Source: an uncultured Eubacteriales bacterium (lineage in GTDB: Bacteria > Bacillota > Clostridia > Christensenellales > CAG-314). Taken from it: 20,029 nucleotides of DNA. Below the pieces are notes generated by a model, which was not told the origin of the DNA, searched no databases, and saw nothing but the letters and a program-made list of their open reading frames with translations. The stretch is taken from contig URET01000021.1 in NCBI GenBank assembly GCA_900546875.1, forward strand, positions 1 to 20,029, in the 5' to 3' direction. The translations under genes and the position numbers were made by a program. The stretch's first letter is position 1, and every line of letters starts with the position of its first letter. Positions 1-7,288 of this stretch are shown one piece after another.

Positions 1-192
1 GGTTTCAGGGGAGCACGGAAAACGGCAAAGCTCCCGAGAAAGCGCGCGGAAGCCGTGAAACGGAAGAGTTTATGCGGTAAAAAGCCGGACGGGGGATCAT
101 TCGGCGGTTTCAGGGGAGCACGGAAAACGGCAAAGCTCCCGAGAAAGCGCGCGGAAGCCGGTAAACTGAAGAGTCTATGCGGCAAAAAGCCG
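1..192. repeat. 105-bp tandem repeat, about 1.8 copies, cut by left edge
   Basis: Bases 1-55 recur exactly at 106-160, and the following bases (56-87 against 161-192) match with a few substitutions, giving a 105-bp period. Each unit contains an inverted repeat GGGAGC/GCTCCC (9-14 with 30-35; 114-119 with 135-140). Because 105 is a multiple of three, frame 1 stays open from the window edge to a TAA at 241-243 and would encode a very basic 35-residue repeat (K/R rich, with a recurring SLCGKKP). Whether this is the end of a coding sequence or a non-coding repeat cannot be decided from this edge. No known family is recognised in the translation. Confidence 0.85.
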
Positions 193-347
193 CGGAGCTT
201 ATGTACAACGCGGAAAAGCCGGCGGTTACAGAATGTATTTTAAAAAATATGAAAAAGTGAAAGAGGAAGAGGCAAAAGGCAATAACTTGCGAGGCGGAAA
301 GATACCGGAAAATAAACGGGTATCGGGAGGCGCCGAAGGAGAGGAAA

Positions 348-2252
348 ATGGAAAAGATGAAGTTAAATTATAAGAACACGATATTTGTCGGTTTTGCGTT
401 TTTTCTTATATGCGCATTCTGGCAGGCGTATGATGCGATCGTCCCCATCATGCTTGTGAACAAATTCGGAATGAATCATGCGTGGTCGGGCGTTATAATG
501 GCGCTTGATAATATTCTGGCGCTTTTCATGCTTCCTTTATTCGGTGCGATTTCCGACAAAAAGAAAACCAGATACGGAAAGCGTACGCCTTTTATAGTGA
601 TCGGGACGGTGGCTGCGGTCATATGTTTCATGTCGATGACCGTTCTTGATTATGCACAGCTTAAGAACAATCTGGGTTATACCGGGATAGAAATAGGTTC
701 TCAGGCGGAAAAAGACATGCTGTGGGAGTATGATCCTGTGCTCACGCTGTCCTCGGCTGACGAAAACGATGATTTCATCACGCGTCTTTTTGCTTCGGGA
801 GAAGAAGTTTCTCTGAGTGAATGGGTCAATGATTCCGAGAGGGCGGAAGAAGAAGAGGCGGCTTATAACGTCGCTCTTGAAGCATACATAAACGGCGGAT
901 CGCGGAATTGTCCGGTGCAATATGACGGAATGGTGAGACACAGGAGCTATTCGGAGTGGCGGGAGTACTATAAAGCTCTGAACGAATTCATAAAGACTAA
1001 GGATGCGTCGGTACTGGGAGAAGGAATGGGTTTTGTAACTGTCAGCGATCAGGACACTTTTTTGGGAATACCTTTTAAAATACCCAAGTCGTCGGTGCTT
1101 CTGAGTGATGCTTATGCCGATATGGACGCCGCTCAGCTTGACGCTTTGGAATACTCCGAAAATGACCCCATAGCCAAGGACATGAGTCTGAATGAGTTTT
1201 ATACAGAGTTTGTAGCCGAGGCGCGATCGGGCTATGCTCTGAATATGACGCTGAAAAGTCCCGTATGTATGATATTTTTTATAATTCTTCTTCTTGCCAC
1301 GCTGATAGCGATGGCGTCATTCCGCAGTCCGGCGGTGGCGCTGATGCCTGATGTGACGCTGAAGCCTCTGAGGTCAAAGGGCAACGCCGTTATAAATCTC
1401 ATGGGTACTGCCGGAGGCATGATAGTATTGGGTATAGGAATGCTTTTTAAAACGAGCGACGCTTCCAATGCACTTATGAGTTATATCGGATACGCGGCGG
1501 CGGTATGCGGAGTGATGCTTGCGGCTTTGGCATTGTTTATCTGGAAGGTAAGGGAGAATGCTCTTGTAAGCAAGATGCAGCAGGAAGCAGAAAAATTCGG
1601 CATAACCGAGCAGACGGAAAAGGGAGAGGAATCCGATACTCATAAGCTTACAAAGGAACAGAAAATTTCTCTCGGTCTGATACTCGCTTCCGTGGCGTTG
1701 TGGTTCATAGGATACAACGCCGTAACGTCAAAGTATTCGCTGTACGCCACGAACGTGCTTGATAAGGATTACAATCTAACGCTGCTGATAGCTCAGGGCG
1801 CGGCGATAGTATCTTATCTTCCCGTCGGGATGCTGGCTACGAAGTTCGGAAGGAAAAAGACGATAATAGTCGGAGTCGTAATGCTTGCCGCCGCCTTTAC
1901 TGGCGGAGCATTTGTGACGGCAAATACTTCGGGTATAGTTATGTACGCTTTTTTTGCCCTGGCAGGTATCGCGTGGGCGACGATAAACGTAAATTCCTTC
2001 CCGATGGTAGTGGAACTTGCTACCGGAAGCAATGTCGGCAAATATACCGGGTATTACTATACCGCCAGTATGGCGGCGCAGATAGTCACGCCGATTTTCA
2101 GCGGGCTTCTTATGGATCAGCTCGGAATGGGAATACTTTTCCCTTATGCCGCTATAGCTTCGGGACTGGCGGTGGTGACTATGATATTTGTAAAGCACGG
2201 GGATGCCGCCAGAATAAGCGCGGAGGATATGCCGGAGGATCCTGTGGGATAA
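348..2252 (+). CDS. MFS sugar transporter, GPH/SLC45-like, with large extracytoplasmic insert
   Basis: This is a 634-residue major facilitator protein, probably a cation-coupled sugar or glycoside importer in the cytoplasmic membrane. The cytoplasmic TM2-TM3 loop carries the family signature GAISDKKKTRYGKR (about residues 66-79). The motif FRSPAVALMPDVTLKP (about 325-340), followed by RSKGNAVINLMG, is typical of the sucrose/SLC45-like branch of the GPH group. The second six-helix half starts near residue 440 after a charged loop. Residues about 104-300, between TM3 and TM4, form a soluble acidic insert of roughly 200 residues, so the protein is longer than the usual 420-500. The ATG at 348 follows AAGGAGAGG (336-344) at good spacing; the in-frame ATG at 357 is less well placed. 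A short inverted repeat GATACC/GGTATC (301-306, 319-324) lies just upstream. Substrate is not deducible from sequence, and the gene is not in an operon with the nag genes. Confidence 0.85.
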   Translation: MEKMKLNYKNTIFVGFAFFLICAFWQAYDAIVPIMLVNKFGMNHAWSGVIMALDNILALFMLPLFGAISDKKKTRYGKRTPFIVIGTVAAVICFMSMTVLDYAQLKNNLGYTGIEIGSQAEKDMLWEYDPVLTLSSADENDDFITRLFASGEEVSLSEWVNDSERAEEEEAAYNVALEAYINGGSRNCPVQYDGMVRHRSYSEWREYYKALNEFIKTKDASVLGEGMGFVTVSDQDTFLGIPFKIPKSSVLLSDAYADMDAAQLDALEYSENDPIAKDMSLNEFYTEFVAEARSGYALNMTLKSPVCMIFFIILLLATLIAMASFRSPAVALMPDVTLKPLRSKGNAVINLMGTAGGMIVLGIGMLFKTSDASNALMSYIGYAAAVCGVMLAALALFIWKVRENALVSKMQQEAEKFGITEQTEKGEESDTHKLTKEQKISLGLILASVALWFIGYNAVTSKYSLYATNVLDKDYNLTLLIAQGAAIVSYLPVGMLATKFGRKKTIIVGVVMLAAAFTGGAFVTANTSGIVMYAFFALAGIAWATINVNSFPMVVELATGSNVGKYTGYYYTASMAAQIVTPIFSGLLMDQLGMGILFPYAAIASGLAVVTMIFVKHGDAARISAEDMPEDPVG

Positions 2253-2658
2253 AGGGATAGCGCGTGTCTTTGAAGCGGGATGGCAAAATGCGGCGTGAGC
2301 GGAGAGAATAAGGCGCTGCGGAAATCTCTTCGGGCAGGAGGAACAGATTCGCATGCAGAGCCAAGAGATGTGCCGAAAGATAAAGGCTTTGTCAGAGGAC
2401 AGTCGTTATCGTGCAAATGCCTGAAGTGCGGCGTATGGCGCATAAATATTGTACATAAATATCATTAAGAAAACGGAGGCGGGCCGAATGCAAATTCGGC
2501 CCGCCGAAAAAATATAAAGGAGGAATATTATGAAATTATGACATAGTTGCAGCCGGTTTCGCTTTGTGTCGTAAGTCGGCCGGAGCCGTTGTTTCGGGAT
2601 CGTAACAGGGTCTGAGCGTCGCCGGCGGCAGCAAGCCGGGTGCAGTGTACCGAAAAAA
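2253..2658. other. Intergenic region between convergent genes
   Basis: No credible gene is seen here. The stretch holds the perfect 12-bp hairpin described separately (2478-2505). It is followed by a very strong plus-strand ribosome binding site AAAGGAGG (2516-2523) in front of ATG at 2530, but that frame stops after three codons (2530-2541). The remainder up to the substrate-binding protein stop at 2659 shows no recognisable RNA or protein signal. Confidence 0.6.
2478..2505 (-). terminator. Strong hairpin, likely terminator of the substrate-binding protein gene
   Basis: The arms GGCGGGCCGAAT (2478-2489) and ATTCGGCCCGCC (2494-2505) are perfectly complementary over 12 bp with a 4-nt loop. 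Read on the minus strand the stem is followed by TCCGTTTTCTT, a modest U-rich tail, so it fits termination of the minus-strand gene ending at 2659. On the plus strand the loop is GCAA (a GNRA tetraloop) but no U-tract follows, so termination of the transporter gene is less certain. Confidence 0.6.
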
Positions 2659-3675
2659 TCAGAGGATAGGGGCTACTTTACTTGCTATCACATTGTAGAC
2701 AATTTCAGTAAACGGGGTGCGCGAAGACAACTCTCCGGCGTTTTCCATAATATCCTGCAGGCGTTCAAAGCTGCTTTGCTTCATGACGGGGGATGTTACC
2801 CAGGTGTCATTTGCGGCGTAAGCTTTAAGAGCAAGCACTATATCGCTCTCTGGGACTCCGTCAAAGTGTTCCATGATCACGGGAGCCACCTCTTCAGCCG
2901 AGTGGGTAAGGAGGTACTGAGTAGCTTCATAAATGCAGCGCAGGAATTTTTCGAGCAACTCGGGATTTTCTTTGATATAACTCTGAGAGGCGGCGTAGCA
3001 GGTGTAGGGGACCTCGCCGCTTTCTTTACCTATTGAGTTTACTATGAAACCGTGGCCCTCGTTGCAGAGAAGGGTAGCCGTGGGTTCAAAAAGAGGCACG
3101 AAATCTCCTGTGCCTTCGATGAACGCGGGACCAAGCAGATCAAACTGCACAGAATAATCCATGGTGATATTGACGCCGTCATAGTAGCCGTAGCCGTTCA
3201 GGATATACTGAAGGGTCATGGCGGGGACGCCGCCTTTTCTGCCCATAAGGATATGTTTGCCGGTAAGATCGGAGTAGTCGAAATCGGGATCGTCGTAGCG
3301 GCCGACGAGGAAGCTTCCGTCTCGTTTGGTTAGCTGTCCGAATACCTGAGGATAGTCTTTTTTGCCTTCGAGATATACATAGATTACGGCTTCAGGTCCC
3401 ATAAGTGCGACGTCAGCTTCGTTGGTGAGCAGTGCGGTCATACATTTGTCGGCACCGCCGCCGTTGCTCAATTCCAATTCTATGCCGGCTTCTTCGAAAA
3501 GTCCGAGCGACATTGCCAGGTACTGAGGCGCGTAGAATATCGAGTGTGTCACCTCGCTCAGCCTTATGACGTTTTTATTGTTTTTATTGTCGTCGCAGGC
3601 GGTACAGCCGAAAAGCAGAGTAAGAAGCAGCATGGTCCCAAGGAGCAGAACAGTTAAAACAGATTTTCTTTTCAT
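2659..3675 (-). CDS. ABC transporter substrate-binding lipoprotein, NMT1/ThiY/SsuA-like
   Basis: This is a 338-residue extracytoplasmic solute-binding lipoprotein. The start used is ATG at 3675 (MKRKS), preceded by GAGGTG at good spacing; an upstream in-frame ATG at 3714 adds 13 residues that would spoil the signal peptide. A K/R-rich start, a leucine-rich core and a lipobox LFGC place the lipidated Cys at residue 24. The mature part shows the NMT1/THI5-like pattern: an early segment with YAPQYLAMSLGLFEEAGI, then a glycine-rich loop (GGGADK) and a segment ADVALMGPEAVIY. The family binds thiamine-pyrimidine precursors, sulfonates, nitrate or similar small molecules; the ligand here cannot be named. 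No permease or ATPase gene is beside it, so it is an orphan in this window. No TPP riboswitch was recognised upstream. Confidence 0.82.
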   Translation of the reverse strand: MKRKSVLTVLLLGTMLLLTLLFGCTACDDNKNNKNVIRLSEVTHSIFYAPQYLAMSLGLFEEAGIELELSNGGGADKCMTALLTNEADVALMGPEAVIYVYLEGKKDYPQVFGQLTKRDGSFLVGRYDDPDFDYSDLTGKHILMGRKGGVPAMTLQYILNGYGYYDGVNITMDYSVQFDLLGPAFIEGTGDFVPLFEPTATLLCNEGHGFIVNSIGKESGEVPYTCYAASQSYIKENPELLEKFLRCIYEATQYLLTHSAEEVAPVIMEHFDGVPESDIVLALKAYAANDTWVTSPVMKQSSFERLQDIMENAGELSSRTPFTEIVYNVIASKVAPIL

Positions 3676-3840
3676 TTTCACCTCACTGTAATTTCGGGAC
3701 GTTTGCCGCCCCACAGTAGAGTATATGAAACACGGACGGTAATTGTGCCGGAATTTTACCGATGACGGTCAAAGAGTGAAAAAAGGTTTATTGATGTTTT
3801 GAAAATCCGTCAGATATTTCCGGAAAGGGTTCCGGAGGAA

Positions 3841-3892
3841 ATCAAGGAAAAAAATAAATAAAACAAAGCCTCCGGGATAAAAGGAAGGCTTT
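3841..3892 (-). terminator. Rho-independent terminator after nagB
   Basis: On the minus strand the sequence AAAGCCTTCC, a short loop and GGAGGCTTT form a stem with one bulged base (3865-3892). A U-rich tail of about 20 nt follows (GTTTTATTTATTTTTTT, 3845-3864 read in reverse). It lies 60 bp downstream of the nagB stop and closes the cutC-to-nagB operon. Confidence 0.85.
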
Positions 3893-3953
3893 ACACATAT
3901 TCCCGACTGCCGCGTCTGAAGAAAACGGCAGATTTTTCGGAAAAGACAACGAA

Positions 3954-4664
3954 TCAGTCTGCGGTGCAGATCACGGTAAGGTCAGGGTGAAGCTGAAGGA
4001 CCGAAGCCGGCAATAAAGGGGTGACGGGTGACGAAAGAGCTTTCATAAGAATGGAAACTTTAGCTTTGCCGCAAGCCATTATGATGATATGCCTTGAGTT
4101 CATTATCTGACCGATGCCCATGGTTATGGCGTGGGACGGGACTTGGTTTTCCGAAGTGAAGAAGCGCGAGTTTGCTTTCACGGTAGAATCGGATAATTTA
4201 ACTACGTGCGTATTTTCGCGGAATACGCTGTCGGGTTCGTTGAAGGCGATATGGCCGTTAAGTCCTATGCCTAAGAGCTGAAGGTCAATACCGCCGAGGG
4301 TATCGATAAGTTTATCGTAGCGTTTGCATTCCTTTAAAAGATCCGTTGCGTTGCCGTCGGGAAGGAATGTGTTTTCGGGTTTGAGGTTCACGCGGCTGAA
4401 AAGATTTTTTTTCATATAAAAGTGATAGCTTTGAGGATGGTCGCTTTTCAGTCCGCAGTACTCGTCGAGATTAATGGTAAAGGCAGAAGAAAAATCTGTT
4501 TTTCCGGCGGTGAAGTAAGAAGCGAGTTTATCGTAGACGCCCAAGGGGGTAGAGCCTGTGGCAAGGCCGAGGACGCTTGCGGGTTTTTTCTGAAGCTGAG
4601 AGGCGAAAATGTCGGCTGCGAAAACGCATGCGTCCTCGTAGCTGCTGAAGTTTGACGTTTGCAT
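3954..4664 (-). CDS. nagB: Glucosamine-6-phosphate deaminase
   Basis: This 236-residue cytosolic enzyme converts glucosamine-6-phosphate to fructose-6-phosphate and ammonia, the last step of GlcNAc catabolism. Visible motifs are the phosphate loop GLATGSTP (33-40), the catalytic segment NLDEY with Asp67, and GIGLNGHIAFNEP with His138 and Glu143. Position 136 is Asn where the E. coli enzyme has Asp141; this substitution is usual in the short Gram-positive NagB type. The length fits that short class rather than the 266-residue allosteric hexameric form. ATG at 4664 follows AAGGAG with 6-nt spacing. It is the last gene of the operon, 36 bp after nagA, and is followed by a clear terminator. Confidence 0.95.
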   Translation of the reverse strand: MQTSNFSSYEDACVFAADIFASQLQKKPASVLGLATGSTPLGVYDKLASYFTAGKTDFSSAFTINLDEYCGLKSDHPQSYHFYMKKNLFSRVNLKPENTFLPDGNATDLLKECKRYDKLIDTLGGIDLQLLGIGLNGHIAFNEPDSVFRENTHVVKLSDSTVKANSRFFTSENQVPSHAITMGIGQIMNSRHIIIMACGKAKVSILMKALSSPVTPLLPASVLQLHPDLTVICTAD

Positions 4665-4700
4665 AGGTACTCCTTGAATTTGCTTTTGTAAAATGACGGG

Positions 4701-5807
4701 TCAGAAAACGGGGATCCCGTACGAGAAAACTTTCAACAGGTTGAGACCGTTGTCGAGAACAAGGAAATCGGCGTGTTTTCCGGGCGAAATGCTTCCCTTT
4801 ATGTCGGCGGCACCGGCAGCCGAAGCGGGCGTATGGGTGGCGGCGCGTACTGCTTCCTCGAGGGGGATACCGAAGCTGACGCATTTTTTAAGTATATCCA
4901 TAAGGTCGGAGGCTGAGCCAGCAAGGGTGCCGTCGGTGAGGCGTGCGGTTTTTCCGTCCGATACGATTGTTTTGTTTCCGAAGCGATATTTCCCGGGCGG
5001 CATACCGCAGCAGGAAAGCGAATCGCTTACAAGGCATATTCTGTGACGGAAAATCGAGAAAGCGAGTCTGATTGCTTCGGGTGAAACATGTATGCCGTCG
5101 GCAATGAGTTCGACCGTTGAGGCTTTTTCAGCCGCGGCGCAAAGCAAAGCTCCGTCACGGTGGTGGAAGGGGCGCATGGCGTTAAAAAGGTGTGTCACGT
5201 GCGAAGCCCCCGAATCGAACGCCGCCGAAGCGACGGAATAGCCGGCTGAGGTATGGCCGAGAGAAACGGTACAGTTTTGTGAAGCGCTGCCGATGAACTC
5301 CATGGCTCCGGGCAGTTCGGGAGCAACGCTCACTATTTTTATATGACCGTGAGCTTTGTTTTGCAAATCGCCGAAAAGTTTTTCATCCGGGGGGATGAGC
5401 CAGTCGGCGTTCTGAGCTCCGATTGCGGAAGGGGAAAGGAAGGGACCTTCGAGGTTGAAGCCGAAAGGATGCGAGGTCCCGGTGAAGGCAGAAAGGCGTC
5501 TGCCGGAAGCTCCGATGACTTTGTACAGCCTTTCACGCGGCGAAGTCTCGACGGTCATAAGAAAGGAGGTGATCCCGCGGCGGACAAGATAGTCCGCGCA
5601 TTTTCCGACGTCACAGTCCGGATCGGAGAAATCCATGCCGCTGTTTCCGTGGGTATGGATGTCGACGAGTCCGGGAATGACGTAAGCGCCTTCGAGATCA
5701 AAGCTTTCATTGTCCCGTCCTGAAGAGAAAAGTCCGTTTTCCACCCGGAAATCACCTGAATGGAAAGAAAAGTCTTCTCTGTAAATATTACCGTTTACGA
5801 ATTGCAT
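4701..5807 (-). CDS. nagA: N-acetylglucosamine-6-phosphate deacetylase
   Basis: This 368-residue cytosolic amidohydrolase removes the acetyl group from GlcNAc-6-phosphate, giving glucosamine-6-phosphate (the NagB substrate) and acetate. Family marks seen are the VDIHTHG metal motif (His51, His53), NLEGPF with the metal ligand Glu120, SLGHTSA with His185, THLFNAM with His206, and the catalytic Asp262 in LVSDSLSCCGM. The C-terminal LAGSASDL and the PGKHADFLVLD segment complete the usual architecture, and length is normal. The start ATG at 5807 follows a CGGAGG-type site immediately downstream of a repeated leader sequence (5820-5915). It lies 116 bp after the ROK gene and 36 bp before nagB on the same strand. 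Confidence 0.95.
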   Translation of the reverse strand: MQFVNGNIYREDFSFHSGDFRVENGLFSSGRDNESFDLEGAYVIPGLVDIHTHGNSGMDFSDPDCDVGKCADYLVRRGITSFLMTVETSPRERLYKVIGASGRRLSAFTGTSHPFGFNLEGPFLSPSAIGAQNADWLIPPDEKLFGDLQNKAHGHIKIVSVAPELPGAMEFIGSASQNCTVSLGHTSAGYSVASAAFDSGASHVTHLFNAMRPFHHRDGALLCAAAEKASTVELIADGIHVSPEAIRLAFSIFRHRICLVSDSLSCCGMPPGKYRFGNKTIVSDGKTARLTDGTLAGSASDLMDILKKCVSFGIPLEEAVRAATHTPASAAGAADIKGSISPGKHADFLVLDNGLNLLKVFSYGIPVF

Positions 5808-5819
5808 TTTTCCTCCGTA

Positions 5820-5915
5820 TTATGGCTGACTGTTCAGAAATTTATGGCGACTGAAGTGAAAGGTCGGATAAAATACAGCCTGATGTTATGGCTGACTGTC
5901 CGGAACCTTACGGCG
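5820..5915. repeat. Direct repeat in the ROK-nagA intergenic leader
   Basis: TTATGGCTGACTGT occurs at 5820-5833 and again at 5886-5899, exactly 66 bp apart. Similarity continues for about 16 more bases (roughly 25 of 30 identical over 5820-5849 against 5886-5915). The second copy abuts the ROK stop codon and the first sits directly in front of the nagA ribosome binding site. It is either a local duplication or a paired regulatory site; no known operator consensus was recognised. Confidence 0.8.
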
Positions 5916-5923
5916 GGCTCAGA

Positions 5924-7288
5924 TCAATTTTTTGTCGGGAAGGGGTTAAGGCATGCCGCGGCGACGGCTTGTCCGAAACGTCTTGATTTTTCATCGGGGA
6001 GAATAATTTCCGCTTTGAGATCCGGATAGCAGGCAGCAAGAGTTTTTTTGCAGGAGCCGAGAACGGTTTCGCCGTTTTTGCCCGATAAAAGTCCGCCCTG
6101 AATCAAGACGGTATCGATGTCGTAAAAGCGTGAAAACAAAGCGACAGAATGTGCAAGGCGGTTGCCGGTGACATCGAAGAAACTTTCCGAAGCATCAGTT
6201 TCGGCGGAAGTTTTTTCAAATTGCCGGCGGTCGGCTTCGTAGTGTGCGGGTGCGGGTACGGAGTTTGCGGCATCACTCCGGAAGCGCAGGGCCTGACGTG
6301 AAAGATAACAGCAAGCAGCGCCTTTTATTCCCGACCACTCGTCTTCCGGGGCACTTGAAGAAGCGTCTGCGGGGACAAAGGCAAGTTCGTTCAGGTAGCC
6401 TGAAATTTTACCGTTTTTATCCGTATAGCCTGCAGCCAGACATGTTCCGAGCGAAAGTCCCAGTACAGATCGTCCGGCGTTTGCTTTCCATCCGGACAGG
6501 GCGGAGGCGTCGCCGTCGTTGATGACCGAAAGAGGGACGTTTCCACCGAGATCGTAAGCGATCCTGCCGAAAAAGTTCCGCACATGGGTGTGGTACATAT
6601 CATCGGGGACCGAGCGGAAGAGGGAAGAGAAAAGAATTCTGCCATCCGATACGATTCCTGCCGTGGAAATACCCAGAGCGTCGATTTTTCCGGCTTTTTC
6701 CGCGATGCTTTTCAGAGCGGAAGAGATACGGGCGTAATGGTAGGACGGATCGGGATTAGCGATCGGGTCCCATTCCCTGATTTCCGAGATCGCGGTGACG
6801 CCGTTAAGCAGGAGCACGGATTTAATGGAGGTACCGCCCAGATCGAGACCTATTCTTGAACCTTCGGTACAGCCCCCGACAGGTGACGGTGACGAAAATT
6901 CATCGGGTTTTTCGTTGTAAGGAAGAAATTCGAAGGAGATTTTTTTGCGGTAGATGGTTTCCATGAACGAAGCGTCGAAAGCGTGTTCATGTCCGGGGGC
7001 ATACTTTTCCGCTATATCCCGGGCTGTATTATTGCCGCAGAGATATACTTTTTTGCCTCCGAAAGCCCATAGCATGAACTGCAGTATTTTATCCGTGAAG
7101 AAAATATCGGCGTTGCGGTTTTTGTCGTCGCCGCAGATCTTCCAGTCGTAAACCTTACGGAAACCCTCTCCTTCGACAGCAACGGCAAAAGGTACTGAGG
7201 CATTTTTTTCGAAATCCGCAAGTTTCATTTCAAGGGGAAGGAAGGTCGGTACGCTATATTTAATCCGGGCTGCAAAGGGAGATTTCAT
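5924..7288 (-). CDS. ROK-family protein with N-terminal extension (putative amino-sugar kinase)
   Basis: This is a 454-residue protein whose ROK (repressor, ORF, kinase) domain begins only near residue 145. It carries the ATP-binding motif GLDLGGTSIKS (147-157) and IND258GDASA with the likely catalytic Asp258. SLGTCLAAGY (279-288) corresponds to the usual GTGIG phosphate loop. The ROK zinc signature (GH followed by CxCGxxGC) is absent: the segment reads GYLNELAFVPAD, keeping the Glu but with Phe304 where the zinc-binding His normally stands. Residues 1-144 form an unrecognised domain and not a helix-turn-helix. The start overlaps the upstream stop as ATGA (7285-7288), implying translational coupling with the transglutaminase-like gene. 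Its place before nagA/nagB suggests phosphorylation of GlcNAc or a related amino sugar; a regulatory or non-catalytic role is possible. Confidence 0.8.
   Translation of the reverse strand: MKSPFAARIKYSVPTFLPLEMKLADFEKNASVPFAVAVEGEGFRKVYDWKICGDDKNRNADIFFTDKILQFMLWAFGGKKVYLCGNNTARDIAEKYAPGHEHAFDASFMETIYRKKISFEFLPYNEKPDEFSSPSPVGGCTEGSRIGLDLGGTSIKSVLLLNGVTAISEIREWDPIANPDPSYHYARISSALKSIAEKAGKIDALGISTAGIVSDGRILFSSLFRSVPDDMYHTHVRNFFGRIAYDLGGNVPLSVINDGDASALSGWKANAGRSVLGLSLGTCLAAGYTDKNGKISGYLNELAFVPADASSSAPEDEWSGIKGAACCYLSRQALRFRSDAANSVPAPAHYEADRRQFEKTSAETDASESFFDVTGNRLAHSVALFSRFYDIDTVLIQGGLLSGKNGETVLGSCKKTLAACYPDLKAEIILPDEKSRRFGQAVAAACLNPFPTKN

Noticed and set aside
3676..3714. Upstream start for the substrate-binding protein
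   Set aside because: It adds 13 polar residues before the signal peptide, and ATG 3675 has its own ribosome binding site.
3676..3780. TPP riboswitch upstream of the ThiY-like gene
   Set aside because: The conserved CUGAGA and GGGUGC-type segments of the TPP aptamer were not found; only a small GGGGCG/CGTCCC hairpin is present.
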